Origin: Meridianimarinicoccus sp. MJW13
GTDB taxonomy: Bacteria; Pseudomonadota; Alphaproteobacteria; Rhodobacterales; Rhodobacteraceae
Reading direction: 5' to 3'
Assembly (NCBI RefSeq): GCF_014901205.1
Contig: NZ_JACNMU010000002.1
Span: 186,001-250,000 of the forward strand
Length of the DNA: 64,000 nt
Shown here: piece after piece, positions 62,959 through 64,000 of the stretch
Layout of the letters: each line of letters starts with the position of its first letter
Numbering within the stretch: the first letter of the stretch is position 1
The notes under the pieces: model-generated
The model's input: only the letters and a program-made list of their open reading frames with translations
What the model was told of the DNA's origin: nothing
Databases searched by the model: none
Position numbers and translations under genes: made by a program

Positions 62959-63074
62959 GTCCTGCTCCCTCTGTTGCCCCGATCATGTCGGCGCGGGCGC
63001 GGTGCGGCAAGGGCATCGCGCGGCGTATTTGCGCAACCGGCCGGAAATTCCGCGGTGTCGGGGGGGGGGGCAAC

Positions 63075-63103
63075 GAAAAACCGCGGCCACAGGGGCCGCG
63101 GTT
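63075..63103 (-). terminator. Rho-independent terminator of the ABC permease gene
   Basis: Arms AACCGCGGCC (63079-63088) and complement (63094-63103), loop ACAGG. On the minus strand the 10-bp stem is followed by TTTTTC (63075-63080). It lies 26 bases after the permease stop; a clear intrinsic terminator. Confidence 0.85.
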
Positions 63104-63128
63104 TCCGCAGGTCAGCCGTGAGGGGACG

Positions 63129-64000
63129 TCAGCCCGGGCTCATGCCGCGCAGCCGTTCCGACCGGCGGCGCAGAACCTCCAGCGTGGCCAGCAGCGCGAT
63201 GGAAATCCCCACAAGCAGCGTCGCCACCGCAAGGATGGTCGGGCTGATCTGTTCGCGCAGGCCGATGAACATCTGCCATGGCAGGGTCTTCTGCCCGGCC
63301 GAGCCCACGAAGAGCACCACCACCACCTCGTCGAATGAGGTGATGAAGGCAAACAGCCCGCCCGAGATCACGCCGGGAAGGATCAGCGGCATCTGCACCC
63401 GGAAGAAGGTGGTCACCGGGTCGGCGCCCATGTTGGCCGCCGCCCGCGTCAGCGAGTTGTCGAAGCCCACCAGCGTGGCGGTCACCGTGATGATGACGAA
63501 GGGAATGCCAAGCGCTGCATGGGCCAGAACCACGCCCAGGTAGGTGCCTTGCAGGCCGATGCGCGAATAGAAGAAATACATCCCCGCCGCCGAGATGATC
63601 AGCGGCACGATCATTGGCGAGATCAGGATCGCCATGATGGCCCGGCGTCCGGGCACATGCGGCTGGCTGAGGCCGATGGCGGCCAGCGTTCCGAAACTGA
63701 CCGACAGCAGGGTCGCCACCGGGGCAATGGTCAGCGAGTTCCACAACGCCGATTGCCAGTCCGAATTGGTGAAGAAGTCCTGATAGTGCTTCAGCGAATA
63801 GCCTTCGGGCTTCAGGGCCAGCATCTCGGGGGTGAAGGTGAAGAAATCCTCGGCGTTGAAGCTGAGCGGCATCACCACGATGATCGGCGTGATCAGGAAG
63901 CCGAAGATCACCCCGCAGATTACCCGGAAGGTAAAGTGCCACAACACCTGTCCAGGGGTCAGATAGGGGGCCAGGTTTGCGCGATAGCGGCCATCGGCCA
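63129..64000 (-). CDS. Polyamine-type ABC transporter permease (PotC-like), 5' end outside window
   Basis: Inner-membrane permease of the spermidine/putrescine class. Five or six helices are seen, with the EAA-type loop RAAANMGADPVTTFFRVQMPLILPG that contacts the ATPase and the first helix VICGVIFGFLITPIIVVMPLSFNA. A GTG at 63947 could start it, but the frame stays open to the edge (ADGRYRANLAPYLTPGQV), so the true start is probably beyond the window. The substrate class is inferred from similarity. A terminator follows its stop, so it is the last gene of its operon. Confidence 0.88.
   Translation of the reverse strand, partial: ADGRYRANLAPYLTPGQVLWHFTFRVICGVIFGFLITPIIVVMPLSFNAEDFFTFTPEMLALKPEGYSLKHYQDFFTNSDWQSALWNSLTIAPVATLLSVSFGTLAAIGLSQPHVPGRRAIMAILISPMIVPLIISAAGMYFFYSRIGLQGTYLGVVLAHAALGIPFVIITVTATLVGFDNSLTRAAANMGADPVTTFFRVQMPLILPGVISGGLFAFITSFDEVVVVLFVGSAGQKTLPWQMFIGLREQISPTILAVATLLVGISIALLATLEVLRRRSERLRGMSPG

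Overview
The window is GC-rich chromosomal DNA from an alphaproteobacterium, most likely the Rhodobacterales (Rhodobacter/Roseobacter lineage). The evidence is gene content (COQ9 next to bS21, DUF2794, DUF1285, DUF1523, a DUF853 HerA-like ATPase, a zf-CHCC protein, a MoxR/DUF58/DUF4159 operon, an ImuB polymerase) and alphaproteobacterial regulatory signals: a GTTC-N7-GTTC LexA box, a TTAA-N7-TTAAC CtrA box and a CTTG-N17 heat-shock promoter. I see no rRNA, tRNA, CRISPR array, insertion sequence or prophage. No gap between genes exceeds about 300 bases. Both window edges cut a gene.

Layout. 1-4.3 kb: the end of an unknown gene, then a SulP anion transporter, a tandem universal stress protein and a KpsS/KpsC-like capsule protein in one run. 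4.3-10 kb: asd, an SRPBCC protein, beta carbonic anhydrase, an HPt-like protein, an M17 aminopeptidase, an NlpC/P60 hydrolase and a DUF2794 protein. 10-12.2 kb: a lone LexA-controlled imuB and an I78-inhibitor-like lipoprotein. 12.3-19.1 kb: glutathione-dependent formaldehyde dehydrogenase, an operon of voltage-sensor channel, GNAT and NYN-LOTUS genes, a TetR regulator divergent from an AEC transporter, then S-formylglutathione hydrolase with DUF188 and HAD genes. 19.1-23.3 kb: an MFS transporter, a Deg-type protease and zapE. 23.3-27.9 kb: pheS, a coiled-coil membrane protein and pheT, with a strong hairpin ahead of pheS. 28-37.2 kb: small transport, regulatory and redox genes, rpsU/coq9, a quinone reductase and an orphan TAXI binding protein.

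37.2-40.2 kb holds the most unusual locus: a perfect CtrA box drives a two-gene operon of a three-helix membrane protein and a secreted trypsin-like protein carrying two diverged copies of a domain I do not recognise. 40.2-46.8 kb: an ABC ATPase without a permease, a zinc-finger protein, a lytic transglycosylase, polA, DUF2798 and DUF1285. 46.8-53.6 kb: a four-gene MoxR/DUF58/DUF4159/GATase-like operon. 53.6-64 kb: DUF599, a V8-like protease, an Hsp20 gene with a heat-shock promoter and a possible RNA thermometer, a GntP permease, an alpha/beta hydrolase, a P1 peptidase, DUF1523, the HerA-like ATPase and the start of a polyamine-type ABC permease.

Most genes are household or stress functions. 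Linked themes are formaldehyde detoxification (adhC plus fghA), envelope proteolysis (three trypsin-fold proteases), translation (pheST, rpsU) and DNA repair (imuB, polA).
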